Assembly (NCBI RefSeq): GCF_026151205.1
Contig: NC_087079.1
Coordinates: 15,188,445-15,252,444 of the forward strand
Source: Bolinopsis microptera
Lineage: Eukaryota > Ctenophora > Tentaculata > Lobata > Bolinopsidae
DNA length: 64,000 bases
Direction: 5' to 3'
Position 1 is the stretch's first letter. Every line of letters begins with the position of its first letter. Positions 13,601-25,600 of the stretch are shown piece by piece. The notes beneath the pieces are model-generated. The model ran no database searches. It was not told the origin of the DNA and saw nothing but the letters and a program-made list of their open reading frames with translations. The translations under genes and the position numbers were made by a program.

Positions 13601-16600
13601 TGAGTTATACTTTTGTTCATTTTACACATTTGCTCACATTACTCACAGTCAGCCGCTCTGACATGGTTAACCTCTTCCTTGTGTTGTTGGTTAATCATAT
13701 GAGCGGGATATAAATACCTCATTTCATTTCATAATTTAAACGATTTAAGATGAGACAGTAATTTGCTGAGGTATCGGCTATTTTCTAGGTCTACTGTTTT
13801 AGTAGTGCAATGCTTAACTTTTATGAACTGTAATGTGTAAAGCTGTAACCTAAGTCGCTGGCATCTCTTTTATGGTGTAAGGGGCGGGATATTTTATTAA
13901 TACATTGTACATTGAGAGATAACAATTTGACTGTAAATTACCTAGTACAAATACAATCCGGGTTTCAAGATGAGTCAAGTTGAACTTTGAGTACGTGTTA
14001 ACTGATATTCGATACCCCAAAACTTAACTTACGCAAAAACTTTTCTCTTTTCAGTTATGTTATGATCTAAATTCACGAATATCCATGTATATTGTATAAT
14101 ATACTTGATTTTAAATAACTTGGGATTAATCCGACACAGCTCTATACATGAATATACAATTATAATTATACTTCTTCTTCCAGCTAAAAGATTACCAAAG
14201 TTGTGATGGTGGAGATGCGAAAGTAACAAAGTCAGGAAGTCCACTGAACAACTGGCAGAATATTGAGGTTTAGCACTTTAAAATAATAAGTTTCTCCCTG
14301 TACCTATGTTTGTATGACCGCCCACGTGCAAATTAAAAATTTGCATAGCTTAACGCGGGCGGAAACGGGCAATTGCACGTGTAAGATTTTGGGTCGACAT
14401 TTTGATCGTTTTTGTAGTAATTTAGTTGTTATTTTATTGTGTTCAGCGCAAGTTTTGATAAGATCAAAACTGACTATCAAAGAATACTATTAATATAGAT
14501 TATATATATTAATTTCCTTCCTGTGATCACGGGACACGGGTTCACATTCGTCATGTCATGGCTGAAAATCTACGGGTCAATATTTTGCAGGAATTCTGTC
14601 TTCTTCAAAGGACTACTGTTGTATAATGTGATTATAAAAGCAGCACTAAATCCATCATCAGCATATTATTATCTTAATGAACGTCTTAAAAATCAAACAA
14701 AAGAATTTAAACACTCTAACAGAAAATACGTATATATTATAATATTGAAATATATTGAACGAATTTAAATATTGACAGAATTTTCTACCAACACTGCAAC
14801 ACATTCATGAGCGCTCCTGGCAACTGGCTAACTCGATAAAAAACTTTTAAAACCTATCTTTATTTGAATTTTAATAAGAAACCTAATATTTCAAACCGTT
14901 ATATGGAGTCGCCAGGGGTGCTCCCCAGTCCCCACTCACAAATTTCGTACGTAATGTTTGCGATTTTAGTACGCTTTTGTGTTTTTCTTTGATCATTATT
15001 TATTAAATTTTTAAAGCGTTGTTGCTGAGTTTACTTCTGGTGAACTTCCCAATAATCAAACGATCGTCGATATGAATCTGTTTTAGTAGCCTTTGAAAAT
15101 TTTCGATGCGATCTTTGAGCTTTATTTTTCGATGTTTTCTGATATGAGTATTGACCAATTTTCAATTTTTAGGCGCATTTAACTTCAGACGGATTGGAAA
15201 ATGTTCATAACCTTTTAACTAAAGACAACTTCGTACAAGATTCAATAATAATAATTATAACGAATTAAAGTTTAATAACACCACTATTAACAATTAAGAT
15301 AAAGCTTATACTCAGTAGTGTTTAAACTTTGATGTAAACATCCCAGAAATGTACTTGAATGATATATAATAAGGACTGGTAACGTATGGTATGCTTGGAA
15401 ATACATATGTAATACTAATGCTAGAAAATGATTCATATAATTAAAGATCTATCACCAAATATGACCTAAATAGATTATCGGTAAAGTTTTTCAAGTTCAT
15501 GTCGAATATACAATATGAGAAAATACTACAATATAATCAAGGTACGATGTTGGATACCTGAGTTCTATATCTTTCGATAGCAACTCCATCTATGTATCTG
15601 CTTAGCTTCCATCACTGATCCTGGTACTTGAGATTCCAGGTGTGGCTTTAAACAATGTTTTAAGGGCCCAACACTCAGCTCACTCAGTTGATGGTAGAAT
15701 AGTGGGTCTTTGTGCGATGTTGTAGCAGGGACTCCACTTCTTGTTTTCTCTTGCTAACCAGATTGCATAGGAACATCTGAGAGCAACCAAAGCCGCCTCT
15801 TGGAACACTGCTTTCTTTACTCTCTTTGTAACACCAAAGTAGTTTAGTAGGGCTGGTAAGGTATGATGCCAGAAGCCTCTACACCCAACCTCTACCGTAA
15901 AAAGCTGAGCTTTCCACCCACTGCCATGCAGCCCAGGAATAAGCTCTCTGTTGTAACGTGCTTGTTTACGTTCTACTTGGTCACTAAAGTTACTCTCGTC
16001 ACCAACTGTCAACTCTACTAATATGACCACCTTTCCTTTATCAGACCAGACTACAATATCGGGACGTTCTGCAGTTCCGTAGATGTGCTGGGGGAACTGT
16101 GCTGGGAGGTCATCTTCGTCCCAGATAATCTGCCAATCTTGGTCTTTCTCAAAAGGGCTCTCTCTTTTCATCTTCGTCTTCGGTTTTTGGTAACAGCTGC
16201 TAGATGACTTGAAGCCTGTCCAGTCCTGAACTTCAAGTTTAAAATCTTTGTTGTTGAACTTCTCGATTTGATCCAGTAGGGATTTCGCAATGACCCGCAG
16301 CACGTTGTCATGCCTCCAATTGTATCGTTTGTTGTTTAGCGAGAAGTTGCAAGCTACCAAAATGTGTTTAATGTTGCAGTGTCTCCATCCGCAAAGTGGA
16401 CAGTGTCCTGTGTCAGCATAGTTCCACAGGCTCATGTTTGCTGGAGTATTTGCAACGTCATGGGTTGCATTGAGGTGGAACTTAAGAAGAGCAGGGCTCA
16501 TCTTGTAGTTGTAAATAAGGTTGTTCCAACCTAGGTCTAGCTGCATGGTGTTTTCCCATGTTAAGAATTGTCCTTGAACTCCCTTGTCTACCAGTGTCAA

Positions 16601-19600
16601 CAGGATATCCTGCTCTGAGATGTGGGATACCAGTTCTTTCAGTTTTTCCTTTTCACTGGCTACACTCCTCTTGGATCCCAAGCCCATCCTGCCTTGCACT
16701 GTTACCCCTACTAACTCTCTGAAGTAGAGATCTCTTTCTCTAGCACTCAGCTCATTAGTGTAACCCCACCGACTGCTCCCTTCTTGTTTCTTGGCCCTGT
16801 GCTCGTAGACCTCCTTAACTTTAGGATCCTTGCTGTTCTTTAGAGAGTAACCTTTGGACACCTGAAGGAACTTGTATAAGTCCAATAGTCTTTTAAGATT
16901 CAATCCAAAGCAATCCTTATTTCTGTAAAGCACACTGACAGTAATTGTCTTTGTTACACCTAGCCATTTCTTCAGATACTTCGTACATATTGCTTCAAGA
17001 TCTTTGACAAAACTAACCGGGAGGTTGTAGATCATCAGGTCCCAGGAGAGCTTGCTGGTTAGGAGGTTGTTGTAAATCCAGCATTTCATCACTCCATTAA
17101 GGCCTGATCCGTCCACTGCCTGAAACAGTGTAATCAGTTTGTCTTCTATCAGCTTCTTGGTATCTTTGAGGCCCAGATCCACATATATCCAATGGCCAAG
17201 AAACTTCATCGGTGTATTTCCAATAAACTGGATTTGAGCTCCATCTATGAAAATTTCAGGGTCATAGGACACATACCTTCCATCTATAACCTTCATCCCC
17301 AGGGATACGCATTTACTCGGCTTGGCTTTCATTTTCCTTGACCAAGTAAGAAATCTTTCCATCACATCTATTAGCTTCTTCATCTTTTCCAGCCTGGGAG
17401 ACATCAGAGTTAGGTCGTCAGCAAAAGCACGACTTGACGTGCTGCTAGAACTAAAAGACGGCTTGTAACCCAAGTCGCTTTGATTTTTCAGGAGATCCAA
17501 TAGTAGGTTGAAAACTATTAAGAACAGTACAACCGATAGAGGGTCGCCCTGAAAAAGACCTAACATATAAAAGAACCAGTTTGTTTTCCAGTCCTTTGTC
17601 ACCACTCTCACAATCAGCTCATCATAGTACTTAAACATATATTCTATGAGCCAGTTTGGGAACTTATAATGTCTTAGAGCATATATTATCAAGTTGTGGG
17701 GAACCCGGCCGTAGGCGTTCATTAGGTCCACCCAAACTGCAAAGATCTGTCGTCTATTAGATTTGGCATCCTTTAACTCTTCCATCAGAGCCTGAGTATG
17801 CTCGAGGCAACCTGGTGTCTTACGCAGGAATCCTTTCTGGATAGACGTGTCTATGTAGCTATTACTGACCATATACTCTAGCATTCTGTCCGCTAGTAAT
17901 CCCATCTGCAACTTCCCACTAGTGTTTGTTTTAGTGATGTTTCTGAACTTACTAGGGTCATCTAAATCCTCAGTTTTTGCTATCAGAATGGCTTCACCTA
18001 CTCGCCATTGCAGCGGGACTCTCTGGCTTTCCCATAGAGAATCCAGCAATTTGAATACTGCTTTCGCCATTCTGGGACATCTCTTATATACCAGATATGG
18101 GACTCCATTCGGACCAGGTGATGATTTGTTTCTACGGCTTTTCAGCTTCGTTTGAAACTCATCCCAGTCCAATCTCTCCATCTCAAATGCAGTCTTTGGT
18201 ACTGGGGCATCGGGCAGTCCTTTAAGCTTTACATATAGAGCACTTCTCTCCTTATCACAGTACTCATTCTTAAAGAATCTGTCAGCCACTTCCTTGGAGA
18301 AATTAGGGGGTTTGTTCTTCTTATCCCCGTCAAGCAGTTTCCTTCCAAATTGAAATGGGTTTTGTTTAAACTGTGACTGTTCCTTTTTGCTCTCCTTATT
18401 CTTCTTCTTCCTGAGCTCATTACGACGGCTTTTGTTATGTAAGCGCACGAGTCTCAGGTACTCAGTCTTAGCTTGAGCCAACATATTCTGATCATTGCTT
18501 CTCCTAGCATCTTTCTTGTTTCTCTTAGCCTCTCTCTTGGCCAAGCGAATAACTTTTGTCTCCTTGTTCTCCTTTTCCTTCTGGGGAACACGAGGTTTCT
18601 TCGCTTCCTCTTCACCGAATCTACTTTCCAGATAGCTGTATACCAGCTTTTCTACCTTCTCCAGTCGGGACTCCACGTCCTCTGCTGCTACATTGTTCAC
18701 CAAAACAATCAGGTCTTCATCAATTCCCTTCCATACTCCCTTCTCTGCTGCTGTTGGTAGTTTAAGTTTCTTTGTGACCTCCATCACTATGGCAGGCGGT
18801 TCTAAGTCTTTAAAGTGGAACTGTATATCAGAGCTTGCAGGTCCCGTTTCTGCGCTGTGGTTGTAAACCTGGCTTGTTCCCTGCTCCGACAAATTATTAC
18901 GGATGTCATCTCCCCTCACCTGAGGCTCGGTTATGAGCTCCGCCGGTCTCATCTTACATCTCCACAGATGTTTTGCGACTTGTTTGAACTCGCGCTTGCA
19001 CCATTGACAAATATTGTCGTCCTTTCTCAAAGGTCCTTCATCAGTTAATCCGGGTTGACCTTTGATGCTCCCCACCTGATCGGAGGTCTTGAGGCATTTA
19101 TCTGTATATTGTTTTGTAGTGATTGCTTTCTGTAAAGCGGGGGCCTACTAAGCCTATTGCTAAACTCTGCACTTTCGCAGGGGTCATCAGTCTTTCCAGA
19201 TGTCACCAGTCTTTCCCAGGCGTCACTCGGTCTTTCCCAAGAGTCACTAACACTTTCGTCAGAGTCAGCTGTCTTTCCCGCTGTCAACAGTGAAACTCGC
19301 CTCCCTGCAAGGCGCCATGTCCATTTCCATTGTGAGAAAATACTACAATATAATCAAGGTACGATGTTGGATACCTGAGTTCTATATCTTTCGATAGCAA
19401 CTCCATCTATGTATCTGCTTAGCTTCCATCACTGATCCTGGTACTTGAGATTCCAGGTGTGGCTTTAAACAATGTTTTAAGGGCCCAACACTCAGCTCAC
19501 TCAGTTGATGGTAGAATAGTGGGTCTTTGTGCGATGTTGTAGCAGGGACTCCACTTCTTGTTTTCTCTTGCTAACCAGATTGCATAGGAACATCTGAGAG

Positions 19601-22600
19601 CAACCAAAGCCGCCTCTTGGAACACTGCTTTCTTTACTCTCTTTGTAACACCAAAGTAGTTTAGTAGGGCTGGTAAGGTATGATGCCAGAAGCCTCTACA
19701 CCCAACCTCTACCGTAAAAAGCTGAGCTTTCCACCCACTGCCATGCAGCCCAGGAATAAGCTCTCTGTTGTAACGTGCTTGTTTACGTTCTACTTGGTCA
19801 CTAAAGTTACTCTCGTCACCAACTGTCAACTCTACTAATATGACCACCTTTCCTTTATCAGACCAGACTACAATATCGGGACGTTCTGCAGTTCCGTAGA
19901 TGTGCTGGGGGAACTGTGCTGGGAGGTCATCTTCGTCCCAGATAATCTGCCAATCTTGGTCTTTCTCAAAAGGGCTCTCTCTTTTCATCTTCGTCTTCGG
20001 TTTTTGGTAACAGCTGCTAGATGACTTGAAGCCTGTCCAGTCCTGAACTTCAAGTTTAAAATCTTTGTTGTTGAACTTCTCGATTTGATCCAGTAGGGAT
20101 TTCGCAATGACCCGCAGCACGTTGTCATGCCTCCAATTGTATCGTTTGTTGTTTAGCGAGAAGTTGCAAGCTACCAAAATGTGTTTAATGTTGCAGTGTC
20201 TCCATCCGCAAAGTGGACAGTGTCCTGTGTCAGCATAGTTCCACAGGCTCATGTTTGCTGGAGTATTTGCAACGTCATGGGTTGCATTGAGGTGGAACTT
20301 AAGAAGAGCAGGGCTCATCTTGTAGTTGTAAATAAGGTTGTTCCAACCTAGGTCTAGCTGCATGGTGTTTTCCCATGTTAAGAATTGTCCTTGAACTCCC
20401 TTGTCTACCAGTGTCAACAGGATATCCTGCTCTGAGATGTGGGATACCAGTTCTTTCAGTTTTTCCTTTTCACTGGCTACACTCCTCTTGGATCCCAAGC
20501 CCATCCTGCCTTGCACTGTTACCCCTACTAACTCTCTGAAGTAGAGATCTCTTTCTCTAGCACTCAGCTCATTAGTGTAACCCCACCGACTGCTCCCTTC
20601 TTGTTTCTTGGCCCTGTGCTCGTAGACCTCCTTAACTTTAGGATCCTTGCTGTTCTTTAGAGAGTAACCTTTGGACACCTGAAGGAACTTGTATAAGTCC
20701 AATAGTCTTTTAAGATTCAATCCAAAGCAATCCTTATTTCTGTAAAGCACACTGACAGTAATTGTCTTTGTTACACCTAGCCATTTCTTCAGATACTTCG
20801 TACATATTGCTTCAAGATCTTTGACAAAACTAACCGGGAGGTTGTAGATCATCAGGTCCCAGGAGAGCTTGCTGGTTAGGAGGTTGTTGTAAATCCAGCA
20901 TTTCATCACTCCATTAAGGCCTGATCCGTCCACTGCCTGAAACAGTGTAATCAGTTTGTCTTCTATCAGCTTCTTGGTATCTTTGAGGCCCAGATCCACA
21001 TATATCCAATGGCCAAGAAACTTCATCGGTGTATTTCCAATAAACTGGATTTGAGCTCCATCTATGAAAATTTCAGGGTCATAGGACACATACCTTCCAT
21101 CTATAACCTTCATCCCCAGGGATACGCATTTACTCGGCTTGGCTTTCATTTTCCTTGACCAAGTAAGAAATCTTTCCATCACATCTATTAGCTTCTTCAT
21201 CTTTTCCAGCCTGGGAGACATCAGAGTTAGGTCGTCAGCAAAAGCACGACTTGACGTGCTGCTAGAACTAAAAGACGGCTTGTAACCCAAGTCGCTTTGA
21301 TTTTTCAGGAGATCCAATAGTAGGTTGAAAACTATTAAGAACAGTACAACCGATAGAGGGTCGCCCTGAAAAAGACCTAACATATAAAAGAACCAGTTTG
21401 TTTTCCAGTCCTTTGTCACCACTCTCACAATCAGCTCATCATAGTACTTAAACATATATTCTATGAGCCAGTTTGGGAACTTATAATGTCTTAGAGCATA
21501 TATTATCAAGTTGTGGGGAACCCGGCCGTAGGCGTTCATTAGGTCCACCTGTATTCTGTACCATCTCTGTAAAGGAGTGGTTTATTTTGGTATCATCATT
21601 ATTCATTTGCCCGGCGTGGCTGTCTGCCGCCATCATGCTTTCTGATTTAAGGAAATAAATGCACTTAGCTTCGTAATTGTCAGTAATGGAGTTTTCACAA
21701 GTTTTGCCTGCTTCGCAAGTATAGACAATATCTCATTAGTTTCACTTATTTTCAAATATTTTTCCAGTTTTTATCACGCTTCTTTAAATCTTTGCCTATC
21801 TCACAAACTCCTGTACAGCGATGAATTACGAGGTAATCTTCAAAGCATTCGACAAGGACCAAGATGGGTTCCTCTGTGGCAAGGAGCTGGGCAAGTGTAT
21901 GAAAAAAGCACTGGGAGAAAAATACAATAAAGATGACCTAAAGTTCATTATATTATGTGCAGATAGAGACCTGAACGGGAGAATGGATCCAGAGGAGTTC
22001 CATGTAGCAGTTACAGTGCTGAAGAAAGTAAAGTTGGCGGAGCTGAAAGAGCTGCGAGATGTGTTCACTAGGTTTGACCTGGATGGAAACGGGACGATAT
22101 GTAGTAGTGAATTAGAGAAGTGTATGGAGAAACTGGGACAAGCTGTTTCACCTGAAGAGTGCAAGGAGATGATAGGTCAGGCTGACAAGGATGGAGATGG
22201 CCTCATTAGCTACCTAGAGTTCGCTCTAATGGTGAAGGAGGCAGAGGAAAAACACGAAATTATGAGTGATGAGCAGTCCCTTAAAGAGGCGTTTAAAATG
22301 TTCGACGAGAACGGGGACGGCCACATCAACAGGGAAGAGTTGAGACAGGTTTTAGCCACCATGAACTCCGACCAAGAGCACAGTGATAAAGAGCTGGAGG
22401 ATATGTTTAAACTGGCTGATCTGAATGGGGACGGAAGGATCACTTTTGAGGAGTTCCAGGCACTCATCAACGTTTGAGTTTGAGGACAGTTTTTGCAGTA
22501 ACTTCATAGACTCGCGTTATTTTGAACCTACAATTATTGGAGTGTCAACTGACTATAAATTTGATTGATAATTTTAACGGGTTTGTTGTCTATTCGAGGT

Positions 22601-25600
22601 AACATTCAGTTAAACAGGACCAGACCCCTTCAGTTTGACATAGTACATACCACAACAAATTGGCAACTCCCTTACCCATTTATTGTGGATCATTTCTAAC
22701 TTTAAAGTTGTAACAATCTGATTACTTTTGCTGTAGACAAATTCACTATATTTATCCCTTTTAAAATTATCTTGTTAAAGGTAGTTTAGTGTTTACGAAC
22801 ACAAATTATAGCATTTAAAATTTGCATTATAAGATTATCATTTAAAATAATGTTTGTATAAGAACATATAGTTTCATTGCGTCTTAATATAATAGGAATT
22901 ATTCGTTCAAGACAAATTCAGTCAAAACAGCGAAATTTGATTTCAAAATCCTTTCTTCTATTCTAATGATTTTGCTTCCATGTAAGTTTTCTCCGGATAT
23001 ACTGCTTCCGGTACCTTGATGGCGACTTGTGTCACTATCGCTGACCTCACTGATTGGTCACTGGAGACAGCAGAAAAGCTTCTCTTCAAAATTCTTCAAA
23101 AATCTTCAAAAATTCTTAACATTTGGCTAGTACCCTATAGTATTTATCTGTACTACTATAAACTGTTGATGTCCGCTTAAATCACTTTCTTTTCAGCTGC
23201 CTGTTTCTGCCAAAGGAAAGTACATCTTCCAAGTCAAATCGACCGCATTCTTCGACACTGAGACCATCACGAGCAGCTCCGTCCCCCTTGAATCCCCCCG
23301 CCTACTCAACATCACCGTGTCAGGAGTGGAACCTTACACAAAATGTATCGCGTGTCCTCCCGGAACTATTAGCAGCTCGGAGGGTTCCAGCGAGTGTACT
23401 CCTTGTTCTAACAACCAGTACGCTGCTGACTCTTCAACTTGTTCAGAGTGTCCTGAGGGGAAGTACGCTCCAGCTGGGTCAGCTGAGTGTTTGGACAAGG
23501 TCACGTGTGGTGTGAGTGATTTCCTGCCCGTTGTTGGTGAATGCTCAGCTGGTGAGTGGAACTTTTTGGTGGTTGGAATTTGTCTTTTATTGTTGTTATT
23601 AAACAATAAAAGTATTTGTATAATCTGCACCTGATTAACAGCGGTTTAAATTTTTACACCCCACTATTTTTTTCGACAAAATGTTTCTTGCAGGAAAGAG
23701 TACAGTTTCAGTCAAAGAGATTATTCCAAACAAATGTCAAAAATCTATCCCTTCGGAAACTTACGACTGTCCCGTTAGTATTTAATATTAACAGTTAAGA
23801 AACAGTTAAGAAATCAGATAATACGTTCAATTGTTCACTATTCAAAATTGCAAAAACTTCAAAACACATAATGGCCTGTTTGTGATTTTGTAATAGCTTA
23901 TCAATGATTAAATCTCCACAACAGGCGTGCCAGCCAGGAAGTGAGAAGAAAGAAGAGACATGTGTGTTCTGTCCTGACGGTACTCACAATCCCTTTGGTA
24001 GTGATCAGTGTTCCCCATGTGACCCCAACACCATTTCTCTGAAAGGTAATCGCGATTTCTCGGTATTATAAAGTTACTAGAATATTCTACTTTTTAGCAC
24101 GCCTAGTTTTCGGGTGAGAACAATTTTGATATTAGTTCAAGTCGGAATTGTTCGATTCTATTTCCCTATTATCTAAGGATACATATCAAAACTTATAGGA
24201 ATCTGATAAATGCTCCTTCCTCCTAGATTATAGTTTTGAAATGAAATATTCACCTCAGGGCTGTACCACGTGTGGTGGAATGAGATACCATCTTCTTGGA
24301 ATGTGAGATCTCCCGAGTGTTGGATTCCAGCTGGACCCTTCCTTTTAGGAAGACCATCTCATCATCAACCTGTGATTGCTATTCATTTTGGAGGTAATAC
24401 AATAATAGTAATAGTGGTATTAGAGACATTTTTCGCGATTGATTGTTTTCTTAATCTTATAATTATTGAATTTCCAAGTTTTTCTATCACGATTTGATAT
24501 CTCTGTTATTATCAAGAGGTTAGGTTCAGCTCGAAAGTGATCAAGAGTAATGTGGTCGGGCTCTTTGGCGTCAAGTTCAAGCTCTTCTGTCCTCAGTCTT
24601 GCACTTTTCTTATAATCAAGGTTAGATATTTACTAAACGTAATTTCAATTCTCTGGTTAGTGGTTTGTAATTCTGTAACTATTTTGTTTTTTTTAGTGCA
24701 TTCACGAAAATGTTCTTCTCATAAACGTTTAAACAAATAATTTTGTTTTAAGAATGACAGCAGATAAAACAACTTTGCAGAAAGTGACGTTCACAAAAAG
24801 TAATGTGATGAGGCAGGAGGTAACTGAGAGGTTCGACAAGTCAACAGGGGAGGGAGATCCTCAGACTGCTCACACTTACGTTCTGAAGAACGACGGACAG
24901 GACGGTGATATTAGAATGTGAGTGATATAACCAACATTTCAAATAAGGAAATAAAAAGAATTCTAAATGTTTTTAGAGCGAGCTGAGCTGAATGGACATT
25001 TTCAAACGTTCATATCATTGGAAATCATATACTCATACTGAATATTTTGTTAATAACAATGTTATCAAATTAAATTCTTCAATAGTTTCATTATTTTCAG
25101 GGATTTCTCCATTCAACTATCAGGAAGTGGATCCTACCTGCAACTTTACGGCGTAAACTTCACCAATACTATTGAAGGTGGCAGTAGTTTCTGTTTCCCA
25201 TGTGACGGCTCCAGCTGCGAGGAATGCGCTCAAGGTAAGAAAAGCAATAGCTCAAGTTAGTGTCATGCTTGGTTCTTCTTTTTGTTTAAACTACTGACTA
25301 CTCATTTATAAATATTAATGCAACCAAAATTCTATGCATTCTTCACTTGAACAGCATGTTCAAGTGAAGAATGCATAGAATTGATATCATTATAATAACA
25401 ATTGAAATCATTATAATAACAGATATTTTATCAAGGACTAAGCTTTCCTGAGGAAAATCCAAGACGACTTGTTCCCATTTAATATTTTGAAATTGTTTTG
25501 TGATCAGGAATGGTATACGAGGACGGGAAGTGTATGGAGTGTCCTGCAGACTCGTACCACATGACGTCGGGTAGTGTTCTGGAATCCAACTACCAGTCTC

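Larger units (their letters stand above)
8960..13732 (+). mobile_element. CR1/Jockey-like non-LTR retrotransposon, nearly full length but broken
   Basis: Lies in the ELAPOR intron between exons 8676-8811 and 14184-14267, in the same orientation as the host. It contains a gag-like ORF1 (9013-10275) and an ORF2 with AP endonuclease and reverse transcriptase (10275-13368, frame broken at about 12235-12335). A 3' untranslated region follows, ending in a short ATTTC-type repeat (TTCATTTCAT near 13732), as in many CR1/L2 elements. The 5' boundary is estimated and no target duplication was identified. Clade assignment rests on domain order and motifs only. Confidence 0.8.
15516..19332 (-). mobile_element. 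Non-LTR retrotransposon with restriction-like endonuclease (R2/NeSL-type), near full length
   Basis: One long reading frame (19075-15680), a 5' leader up to about 19332, and a 3' end at 15516 defined by comparison with the second copy, whose 3' end at 19333 matches base for base. The 3' end reads GTAGTATTTTCTCA with no poly-A. Opposite orientation to the host ELAPOR gene. Single ORF plus C-terminal restriction-like endonuclease place it among the older LINE clades (R2, NeSL, CRE, Hero, Utopia), many of which insert at specific sites. The exact clade is not decided here. Confidence 0.85.
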
